This document shows, piece after piece, positions 7,058-12,660 of a DNA stretch of 13,421 nucleotides (position 1 is the stretch's first letter; each line of letters begins with the position of its first letter). This DNA comes from an uncultured Oscillospiraceae bacterium. GTDB lineage: Bacteria; Bacillota_A; Clostridia; Oscillospirales; Oscillospiraceae. The stretch spans positions 1-13,421 of the forward strand of contig CANRMG010000030.1 in the NCBI GenBank assembly GCA_947631675.1, in the 5' to 3' direction. The notes under the pieces were generated by a model. It saw only the letters and a list, made by a program, of their open reading frames with translations. It was not told where the DNA came from and searched no databases. Made by a program: the position numbers and the translations under genes.

Positions 7058-7062
7058 CCTCC
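7058..7062 (-). promoter_or_regulatory. Ribosome binding site that fixes the EF-P start
   Basis: GGAGG on the minus strand, eight bases before ATG 7049, selects this start over codons up to 7121 in the same frame. Those upstream codons cover the promoter and cannot be coding in that transcript. Confidence 0.85.
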
Positions 7063-7092
7063 GTTTGAGTGTTTATCCGATACGAACGATTA

Positions 7093-7121
7093 ATTGTACT
7101 ATATTTTCGCCCGCTTGGCAA
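7093..7121 (-). promoter_or_regulatory. Sigma-A promoter of the efp operon
   Basis: On the minus strand TTGCCA (7116-7121) and TACAAT (7093-7098) are separated by exactly 17 bases. Both elements match consensus at four or five of six positions, and the spacer ends in an AT-rich stretch. Transcription should begin near 7086, leaving a leader of about 37 bases. Confidence 0.8.
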
Positions 7122-7127
7122 CCCTTT

Positions 7128-8186
7128 TTACAGGATTATCAGCTCCTTGGGGGCTTTCGTCAGGTTTTCGGCCACGCCGTCGTGCAGCCACAGCATGTCC
7201 TCGATGCGCACGCCGAACCTCCCCGGCAGGTAGATGCCCGGCTCGGCGGAGATGACCGCGCCCTCGGGCAGAGGCTTGTCGCTGCGGGTGTTGGCGCCCG
7301 GGTCCTCGTGGATCTCCAGGCCCAGGCTGTGGCCGAAGCCGTGGCCGAAATACTTCCCGTAGCCCGCGTCGGCGATGACCTTCGCGGCGGCATTGTGGAT
7401 GTCGATGCCCGGCACGCCGGGGGCGGCGGCCCCGATACCCGCCAGCTGGGCCCGCAGGACCGTGTCATAGACCTTGCGCATCTCGTCGGTGGCGTGGCCC
7501 ACCGCCACGGTGCGGGTCATATCGGAGCAGTAGCCGTCGTAGAGGGTGCCGAAGTCCATGGTGACGAAGTCCCCGTCCTTTATGACCACGTCCCCGGGCA
7601 CGCCGTGGGGCATGGAGCTCTTGGCGCCGGTGACCACGATGGGGGCGAAGGAGTTGCCCTCGCCGCCGTATTTATACATCCGGTAGACAAGCTCCGCCGT
7701 GACCTCCTTTTCCGTGAGGCCGGGGCGGATGATGCCCAGAATGTCGTCCAGGGCCCGCTCCGCGATGCGCTGGGCCTTCACGATGGCATCAACTTCTTCC
7801 CGGTCCTTCCCGGCCCGGAGGCGCTTCACCAGGTCCGAGGCGGTCAAGGGCACGCCGATGACCTTTTCCAGCCACTGCCACCGCTCATGGCTCAGGTAGG
7901 CGGGACTGGCGCCGGCGGAGGGGATATGGTTGTCGGCGAAGATCCCGCCCAAAATGGCGCCCAGGTTCCGGTCGGGGGCGGTGCACAGCACCTCCATATC
8001 CTTTATGGCGGCGGTGGCCGCCTCCACGTAGCGGGAGTCGGTGACCACCCAGGCCCTGTCCGGGGTTATGACGGCGGCGCCGTCGTCGATGTGGAAGCCG
8101 GAGGCGTAGCGGATGCTCACCGCGTCGGTCATCACCACCGCGGGCAGGTCGCCCAGGTTCTGCTGTATCTTCTTTACATGGGACAT
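7128..8186 (-). CDS. Xaa-Pro aminopeptidase/dipeptidase, M24 family
   Basis: This cytoplasmic dinuclear metallopeptidase removes residues next to proline (aminopeptidase P or prolidase type). It has 352 residues. The N-terminal creatinase-like domain (about 1-122) precedes the pita-bread catalytic domain (about 128-345). The five metal ligands are all visible: D211 in MDFG, D222 in DMTRT, H286 in GHGFGHSLG, E315 in AEPGIY and E329 in VRIED. The start is ATG 8186, with AAAGGAG (8198-8204) eleven bases upstream. A TTG twelve codons earlier overlaps the end of the preceding gene and lacks support. The gene lies 32 bases after the helix-hairpin-helix gene and just upstream of efp, recalling yqhT-efp of Bacillus subtilis. 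Pairing a proline peptidase with EF-P is common; whether it is functional is unknown. Aminopeptidase P and prolidase activity cannot be separated here. Confidence 0.95.
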   Translation of the reverse strand: MSHVKKIQQNLGDLPAVVMTDAVSIRYASGFHIDDGAAVITPDRAWVVTDSRYVEAATAAIKDMEVLCTAPDRNLGAILGGIFADNHIPSAGASPAYLSHERWQWLEKVIGVPLTASDLVKRLRAGKDREEVDAIVKAQRIAERALDDILGIIRPGLTEKEVTAELVYRMYKYGGEGNSFAPIVVTGAKSSMPHGVPGDVVIKDGDFVTMDFGTLYDGYCSDMTRTVAVGHATDEMRKVYDTVLRAQLAGIGAAAPGVPGIDIHNAAAKVIADAGYGKYFGHGFGHSLGLEIHEDPGANTRSDKPLPEGAVISAEPGIYLPGRFGVRIEDMLWLHDGVAENLTKAPKELIIL

Positions 8187-8197
8187 GGTATCAAAAA

Positions 8198-8204
8198 CTC
8201 CTTT
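8198..8204 (-). promoter_or_regulatory. Ribosome binding site that fixes the M24 peptidase start
   Basis: AAAGGAG on the minus strand lies eleven bases before ATG 8186. It falls inside the longer open frame that starts with TTG at 8222, which argues against that upstream start. Confidence 0.7.
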
Positions 8205-8218
8205 CGGATACTGTTTGT

Positions 8219-8569
8219 TCAAAAGCCGATGTACGGGGCCAGGTCCTCATATGTGGCGGGGCCTATGCCCTCCACGGCCATCAGATCGTCCGGCCCGGCA
8301 AAGGGACCGTTTTCCTCCCGCCAGGCGACGATGCGCTCCGCCAGGACGGGGCCGATGCCCGGCAGCTCGTCCAGCTCCAGGGCCGTGGCGGCGTTCATGT
8401 CCAGGGGAACGCTCCGGCCGCCCAGGGCCTGCGTGTCCAGCGGCCCGGACGCCAGCTCATGGGGCCCGCCGCCCAGGATGTACCAGCCCAGCGCCGCTGC
8501 CAGCGTCACGCCGGCCAATGCCCACAGCAGCACGGGACGGCGCGGTTTCTCCTTGAAAGATCGGTTCAT
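8219..8569 (-). CDS. ComEA-like membrane-anchored helix-hairpin-helix protein
   Basis: This is a short protein of 116 residues. A basic N-terminus (KEKPRR) leads to one membrane span (about 13-33), so the C-terminus should be outside the membrane. After a short linker comes a ComEA-type helix-hairpin-helix domain (about 57-116) with LDMNAATALELDELPGIG, ERIVAWREENGPF and the second hairpin VEGIGPATYEDL. ComEA binds double-stranded DNA during uptake in competent bacteria. This one lacks the SLBB domain of Bacillus ComEA, and comEC is not adjacent. A DNA-binding receptor role is therefore likely but not proven. The start is constrained: an in-frame stop precedes codon 8575, leaving only GTG 8575 or ATG 8569. 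No ribosome binding site precedes either, so the transcript may be leaderless or weakly translated. Confidence 0.85.
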   Translation of the reverse strand: MNRSFKEKPRRPVLLWALAGVTLAAALGWYILGGGPHELASGPLDTQALGGRSVPLDMNAATALELDELPGIGPVLAERIVAWREENGPFAGPDDLMAVEGIGPATYEDLAPYIGF

Positions 8570-8597
8570 AAGCACTGATATTTAATAAATATTCATA

Positions 8598-8626
8598 TTG
8601 CTTTTCTTTCGGTTTTTTTCTATAAT
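8598..8626 (+). promoter_or_regulatory. Sigma-A promoter of the S11-like gene
   Basis: TTGCTT (8598-8603) and a perfect TATAAT (8621-8626) are separated by exactly 17 bases. Transcription should begin near 8633, giving a leader of about 47 bases. The -10 is centred in a palindrome (8616-8632). This 110-bp divergent region must also drive the minus-strand HhH gene, for which I found no good -35/-10 pair. Confidence 0.8.
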
Positions 8627-8632
8627 AGAAAA
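8616..8632. repeat. AT-rich palindrome over the -10 element
   Basis: TTTTCTA-taa-TAGAAAA is a perfect 7-bp inverted repeat with a 3-base centre. It overlaps the TATAAT of the S11-like gene and could be an operator for a repressor, or a chance product of a symmetrical -10 in a T/A-rich stretch. Confidence 0.4.
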
Positions 8633-8679
8633 GAACGTCTTTCGCACGCATATCATACCACACTTTTCCGGAGAATGAC

Positions 8680-10251
8680 ATGAAAAAATACAAGTTTTTG
8701 TCCCTCCTGCTTAGTATATCGCTGTTGGCGGGCGTTTTGCCCGTCAGGGCCCTGGCTGTAGACGAGCCCCAGACCAACGCCCGGTCCGTGGTGCTCATGG
8801 ATGCGGACACCGGGGACGTGCTCTATGAGAAAAACGGCGACATGGCCATGTTCCCCGGCGGACTGACCATGCTGATGTCGGCGCTGCTGGTGGCGGAGGC
8901 CATAGACGTGCAGAGCATCACCCTGGCCGACGAGGTGACCGCCTCGGAGAACTTTCGCTATAACCTGAGCCAGGACAGCATCACCGCCGACCCGGCCATT
9001 GTGCCCGGCGAGAGCCTGACGGTGGAGGAGCTTTTGTACTGCGCGCTGCTCCGGTCCGCCGCCGACGCCTGCAACATCCTGGCCGAGAAGGTGGGCGGCT
9101 CTGTGGAGAGCTTCGTGGAGGCCATGAACCGGCGGGCCCAGGAGCTTGGCTGCACCAGCACCCATTTCGTCAACGCCAACGGCCAGTCGGCCAACAGCGA
9201 GGGCCATCAGACCACGGCCCATGACCTGGCCCTCATCTGCCGGCAGCTGGTGACGAAGCCCTCCGTGCTGGCCGTGAGCCGGGCCTCCAGCTACACCATC
9301 GGCGCCACGGCGGTGGCCGGCAGCCGCACCGTGTATAACGCCAACTACCTCCTGGACCCCTCCAGCGAGTTCTATTATCAGAACGCCTACGGCCTGAAGA
9401 CCGGCTATAACGCCGCCCTGGGCAACTGCCTGGTGGCCGCGGCCAACTACAACGAGGTGGACGTGGTGGCCGTGATCCTGGGCTGCCCGGAAAACGGCGA
9501 CCAGTTCCGGGATGCCATCACCCTGTTCGACTGGGCCTTTGACAACTACAGCTACCGCCAGATCCTGAACCCCTATGACGTGCTGGATACGGTGGACGTG
9601 GCCATGGGCAGTCCCAGCTCCATCGACGTGCGGGCGGAGAGCGCGGTGAGCCTGCTGCTGCCCAACGACCGGGAGCTGGGCAGCGTGGAATATGCGCTCC
9701 AGTATGCCCATGAGCAGGAGGGGACCACCCTGCAGGCGCCCATCACCGCCGGGGAGAACATGGGCTCCGTGACGGTGTACGTGGACGGGGTGGAGTACGG
9801 CACCTCCCGGCTCATCGCGGCCACCAGCTCGGATATCTCCCGGCTGGATTACCTGCGCACCCAGCTGAAAAGCATGGTCCAGACCCCCGCCGTGAAGCAG
9901 ATCGTGAGCATCCTGGTGATCATCTTCGGCATCTACCTGCTGCTGATGCTCATCTACTTCATCCAGCGGCTGCACCATCTGCGGACTCTGCGGAAGGCCC
10001 GGAGGGCCCGTGCCGCGTCCCGCGCCCGGCAGGAGGCTCAGTGGCTGGACGTGCCGGAGGAGCGGGAGGAGCCCGCGGGCTACTTTGACGAGCCGGCGCC
10101 CCGGCGCTATGAGGACGAGGAGCTTGAGGACGACTATTATGAGGCCGACGACGCGCCCGCCGGCCGCCATGAGAGCGGCGGCCGCTATGAGGACGAGGAC
10201 GCAGGTCCTGCGGACGAGGAAGACGATTTCTTCGATAACTACCGAAACTGA
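8680..10251 (+). CDS. Catalytically degenerate DacF-like (peptidase S11) membrane protein
   Basis: The fold is that of D-Ala-D-Ala carboxypeptidases, which trim peptidoglycan stem peptides outside the membrane. The 523 residues comprise a signal peptide (1-26, cut after ALA), an S11-like domain (about 30-285), a C-terminal beta domain (about 295-390), one membrane span (408-430) and a cytoplasmic tail of about 90 residues, first basic (RKARRARAASRAR) then strongly acidic. The line-up with S11 is clear (DADTGDVLYEKN), but the active-site SxxK reads G61-L-T-M64, so nucleophile and lysine are both gone. The SxN motif reads S126-A-A128, while K240-T-G is kept. Several codons differ, so sequencing error is an unlikely cause. 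It is probably a non-enzymatic peptidoglycan-binding or regulatory protein. ATG 8680 follows GGAG by six bases. Family certain; function inferred. Confidence 0.9.
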   Translation: MKKYKFLSLLLSISLLAGVLPVRALAVDEPQTNARSVVLMDADTGDVLYEKNGDMAMFPGGLTMLMSALLVAEAIDVQSITLADEVTASENFRYNLSQDSITADPAIVPGESLTVEELLYCALLRSAADACNILAEKVGGSVESFVEAMNRRAQELGCTSTHFVNANGQSANSEGHQTTAHDLALICRQLVTKPSVLAVSRASSYTIGATAVAGSRTVYNANYLLDPSSEFYYQNAYGLKTGYNAALGNCLVAAANYNEVDVVAVILGCPENGDQFRDAITLFDWAFDNYSYRQILNPYDVLDTVDVAMGSPSSIDVRAESAVSLLLPNDRELGSVEYALQYAHEQEGTTLQAPITAGENMGSVTVYVDGVEYGTSRLIAATSSDISRLDYLRTQLKSMVQTPAVKQIVSILVIIFGIYLLLMLIYFIQRLHHLRTLRKARRARAASRARQEAQWLDVPEEREEPAGYFDEPAPRRYEDEELEDDYYEADDAPAGRHESGGRYEDEDAGPADEEDDFFDNYRN

Positions 10252-10260
10252 CATGATACG

Positions 10261-10290
10261 CGCCGCCCCTCCCGGTCGGGAGGGGCGGCG
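10261..10290 (+). terminator. Long GC hairpin after the S11-like gene
   Basis: A perfect 13-bp stem (10261-10273 with 10278-10290) with a GGTC loop lies nine bases after the stop codon. It is stable but has no U-tract: TTGACA, the -35 element of the next promoter, follows at once. Termination may therefore be partial or factor-assisted. Confidence 0.7.
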
Positions 10291-10319
10291 TTGACAGACA
10301 GGCGGTTTTTCATTATAAT
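10291..10319 (+). promoter_or_regulatory. Perfect-consensus sigma-A promoter
   Basis: TTGACA (10291-10296), a 17-base spacer and TATAAT (10314-10319) match the sigma-A consensus at all twelve positions. Transcription should begin near 10326. This predicts strong, largely constitutive expression of the LURP-one-like gene and possibly the GH13 gene beyond it. Confidence 0.9.
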
Positions 10320-10339
10320 GAACGGCAAGAATAACACTT

Positions 10340-10344
10340 GGAGG
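10340..10344 (+). promoter_or_regulatory. Ribosome binding site that fixes the LURP-one-like start
   Basis: GGAGG lies eight bases before ATG 10353. The TTG at 10338, five codons upstream in frame, overlaps this site and is rejected as a start. Confidence 0.8.
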
Positions 10345-10352
10345 CGACGGAT

Positions 10353-10895
10353 ATGCTGCTGCACACCAAGGCGAGAATAATGTCCATCCACGACAAGGTG
10401 GAGGTGCTGGACGAGGCGGATCAGGTGGTCTATTCAGCGGAGAGCAAGGTGCTGTCCATCCACCACGCCACCACCGTCCGGGACGCCCAGGGCCGGGAGG
10501 TGGCCAAGATCACCCAGAAGCCCCTGTCCCTGCACGAGACCCACGACATCGAGATGGCGACCGGCGAGAAGATCGAGCTGCGCACAGAGCTTTTCCACGT
10601 GATGCAGGACGTGATCGACCTGGAGGGCCTGGGCTGGCGGCTCCACGGCGACATCCTGGAGCACGATTACGAGATCCTGGACCAGCGGGGCCAGGCCATC
10701 GCCTCCGCCCACCACAAGTGGGTATCCGTCCACGACGTGTACTACATCGACGTGATGGACGAAAGCCAGATGGACAAGATCGTATGCGTCTACCTTGCCC
10801 TGGAGCAGATCATCCGCATGCGGGAGCTGCAGCGGGCCAACGCCGCCGGCGGCGCCGCGGCCGCGGGCACTGCCGCCAACCGGGACGACCAGTAA
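10353..10895 (+). CDS. LURP-one-related/YxjI-like protein
   Basis: This is a cytoplasmic protein of 180 residues with no membrane span or signal peptide. The repeating short beta-strand pattern (for example YSAESKVLSIHHATTVRD and EKIELRTELFHVMQD) and the end DVYYIDVMDES...VCVYLALEQII match the LURP-one-related family, which includes YxjI of Bacillus subtilis. This family has a tubby-like beta barrel around a central helix. The biochemical role in bacteria is not established; phospholipid or membrane association is suggested by the tubby/scramblase relationship. The last 20 residues are an Ala/Gly-rich, probably disordered tail. ATG 10353 follows GGAGG by eight bases. Expression is from a perfect-consensus promoter just upstream, implying an abundant product. 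A terminator hairpin lies 17 bases past the stop. Confidence 0.82.
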   Translation: MLLHTKARIMSIHDKVEVLDEADQVVYSAESKVLSIHHATTVRDAQGREVAKITQKPLSLHETHDIEMATGEKIELRTELFHVMQDVIDLEGLGWRLHGDILEHDYEILDQRGQAIASAHHKWVSVHDVYYIDVMDESQMDKIVCVYLALEQIIRMRELQRANAAGGAAAAGTAANRDDQ

Positions 10896-10912
10896 ATAAA
10901 CAGAATCAATAC

Positions 10913-10938
10913 GCCCCCGCGCCGAGCGGGGGCTTTTT
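10913..10938 (+). terminator. Intrinsic terminator or attenuator before the GH13 gene
   Basis: An 8-bp GC stem (10913-10920 with 10926-10933), a GCCGA loop and TTTTT (10934-10938) form a textbook intrinsic terminator. The ribosome binding site of the GH13 gene begins only four bases later. Any transcript of that gene must run through the hairpin unless it starts inside it, so this may act as an attenuator. Confidence 0.88.
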
Positions 10939-10953
10939 CCTTGGAGGAAACGC

Positions 10954-12606
10954 GTGAATATACTCTTTGACTGCAGGGACAGGGAGGACAAGGACCCCTT
11001 CGGCCCCCTGAAGACGGGACAGCGCTGCCGCCTGCGCATCCGCATCCCGGCGGAGTGCGGCGCTTACCGGGTGCTGCTCACCGGCGAGGGCTTGGCGGAC
11101 GCGGCGCTGGAGAAGCGGGAAACCGACGGGCCCTACGACGTGTTCGCCGGCGAGACGGCATTCGATGCGCCGGGGCTGTACTTTTATAAATTCCACATCT
11201 GGGACAAAAACGGGGACTATGACCTCTTCAAGGCCGGGTCCGGCACCAACATCGGCGTGGGGGACCTGTGGCAGCTTTCCGTGGTGCCGGCGGACTATGA
11301 CCCGCCGGAGCACTGCCGGGGCGTGGTGTACTACCAGATCTTCCCCGACCGGTTCTTCAAGAGCGGGGACTGCGACCTTACGGAAAAGCTCACGCCCTAC
11401 ACGGTCCGGGACTTCGCCACGTTCGTGCCCCGGGCCCGGGACGCCACGGACTTCGCTGGCGGCAACCTGCGGGGCATCATGGAGAAGCTGGACTACATCG
11501 CCGGCCTGGGCGTGAACGTGATATACCTCAACCCCATCGTCATGGCCTGGTCCAACCACCGCTATGACGCGGCGGACTATATGCGGGTGGATCCCATGCT
11601 GGGCACGGAGGAGGACTTCTCCGCCCTGTGCCGGGCGGCCCATGAGAAGGGCCTGCGGGTGATACTGGACGGGGTGTTCTCCCACACGGGCAGCCACAGC
11701 CGGTATTTCGACGTGACCGGCCAGTTTGGTGGGGGAGCGGTGTCGGCTGGACCTGGCTCCAGATACTATAAGTGGTACGATTTTCAGGAATTTCCCCGGA
11801 AATATACGGCCTGGTGGGGCGTGGACGTGATGCCCTGCGTCAACGAGCTGGACCCGGACTATATGGAATATATTCTGGGCGAGGAGGGCGTGGTGGCCAC
11901 ATGGCTGCGCCGGGGGGCAGACGGGTTCCGCCTGGACGTGGCCGACGAGATACCGGACGAATTTCTGGCTGCCCTGCGGGCGCGGGTGAAGGCGGTGGAC
12001 CCCGACGCCGTGGTCATCGGCGAGGTCTGGGAGGATGCCTCCAATAAAATAAGCTACTCCGTCCGCCGGCGGTATTTCACCGGCGCGGAGCTGGACGGGG
12101 TCATCAACTACCCCTTCCGCACGGCCATACTGGATTTCGCCGCCGGCCGGGACGGGGGCGGGGCCTTGGCGGAGACGGTGGAGACGATCGCCGAGCACTA
12201 TCCCGCGGCGGCCCTGGACTGCACCATGGCGGTGCTGGGCACCCACGACACCGAGCGGGTGGGCACGGTGCTGCCGGAGAGGAACGCCCGGCGGGCGGCG
12301 GCCTTCCTCCAATTCACCCTGCCCGGCTCTCCGGTGATCTACTACGGGGACGAGGCGGGCCTCACCGGGGGCAAGGACCCCATGAACCGGCTGCCATACC
12401 CCTGGGGCCGGGAGGATCAGGACCTGATCGCCCTCTACCGGGAGCTGGCGGGGCTGAAAAACGCCCATCCCGCCCTGCGCACCGGGGACATCCGCTTTGA
12501 GGCTGCCGGGGACGGAGTGATCCAGTTCACCCGCCGCTGTGACGGCGAGGCGGTCCGCTGCCGGGTGGACCGGGCCGACGGGTCCTTCTCGGTGGAGGTC
12601 ATCTGA
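10954..12606 (+). CDS. GH13 alpha-glucan hydrolase (neopullulanase/maltodextrinase-like)
   Basis: This is a cytoplasmic alpha-amylase-family enzyme of 550 residues with no signal peptide. An N-terminal beta domain (about 1-115) resembles those of cyclomaltodextrinases and neopullulanases. The barrel begins at VVYYQIFPDRFF and has the four conserved regions: DGVFSH (239-244), GFRLDVAD with nucleophile D328, GEVWEDAS with acid/base E357, and GTHDTER with stabiliser D432. All three catalytic residues are present. The C-terminal domain is short, ending soon after RTGDIRF. The likely substrates are maltodextrins or glycogen side chains, complementing the phosphorylase at the left end. The exact specificity (neopullulanase, maltodextrinase or alpha-glucosidase) cannot be read from sequence. 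GTG 10954 follows GGAGG (10943-10947) by six bases. Its expression depends on passing the hairpin at 10913-10938. Confidence 0.93.
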   Translation: MNILFDCRDREDKDPFGPLKTGQRCRLRIRIPAECGAYRVLLTGEGLADAALEKRETDGPYDVFAGETAFDAPGLYFYKFHIWDKNGDYDLFKAGSGTNIGVGDLWQLSVVPADYDPPEHCRGVVYYQIFPDRFFKSGDCDLTEKLTPYTVRDFATFVPRARDATDFAGGNLRGIMEKLDYIAGLGVNVIYLNPIVMAWSNHRYDAADYMRVDPMLGTEEDFSALCRAAHEKGLRVILDGVFSHTGSHSRYFDVTGQFGGGAVSAGPGSRYYKWYDFQEFPRKYTAWWGVDVMPCVNELDPDYMEYILGEEGVVATWLRRGADGFRLDVADEIPDEFLAALRARVKAVDPDAVVIGEVWEDASNKISYSVRRRYFTGAELDGVINYPFRTAILDFAAGRDGGGALAETVETIAEHYPAAALDCTMAVLGTHDTERVGTVLPERNARRAAAFLQFTLPGSPVIYYGDEAGLTGGKDPMNRLPYPWGREDQDLIALYRELAGLKNAHPALRTGDIRFEAAGDGVIQFTRRCDGEAVRCRVDRADGSFSVEVI

Positions 12607-12618
12607 AAAAGGCATAAA

Positions 12619-12648
12619 AAGAGCGCGCTCCGTTGGGAGCGCGCTCTT
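12619..12648. terminator. Bidirectional terminator between convergent genes
   Basis: A perfect 13-bp stem (12619-12631 with 12636-12648) with a GTTG loop lies 12 bases after the GH13 stop and 12 bases before the end of the minus-strand gene. The A-run at 12616-12620 gives a good U-tract for the minus-strand transcript; the plus-strand side has only a weak one. Confidence 0.85.
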
Positions 12649-12660
12649 CGCGTATCTTTC

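Noticed and set aside
7065..8585. 506-codon open frame on the plus strand across the M24 peptidase and HhH genes
   Set aside because: It spans two convincing minus-strand genes and the efp promoter, and its protein resembles nothing known.
8653..10254. 533-codon open frame on the minus strand opposite the S11-like gene
   Set aside because: The translation is His/Gly/Val-rich with no domain, and the plus strand has promoter, ribosome binding site, signal peptide and family motifs.
10906..12615. 569-codon open frame on the minus strand opposite the GH13 gene
   Set aside because: It mirrors a gene with all GH13 catalytic motifs, its protein is Pro/Gly/His-rich low complexity, and long antisense frames are expected at this GC content.
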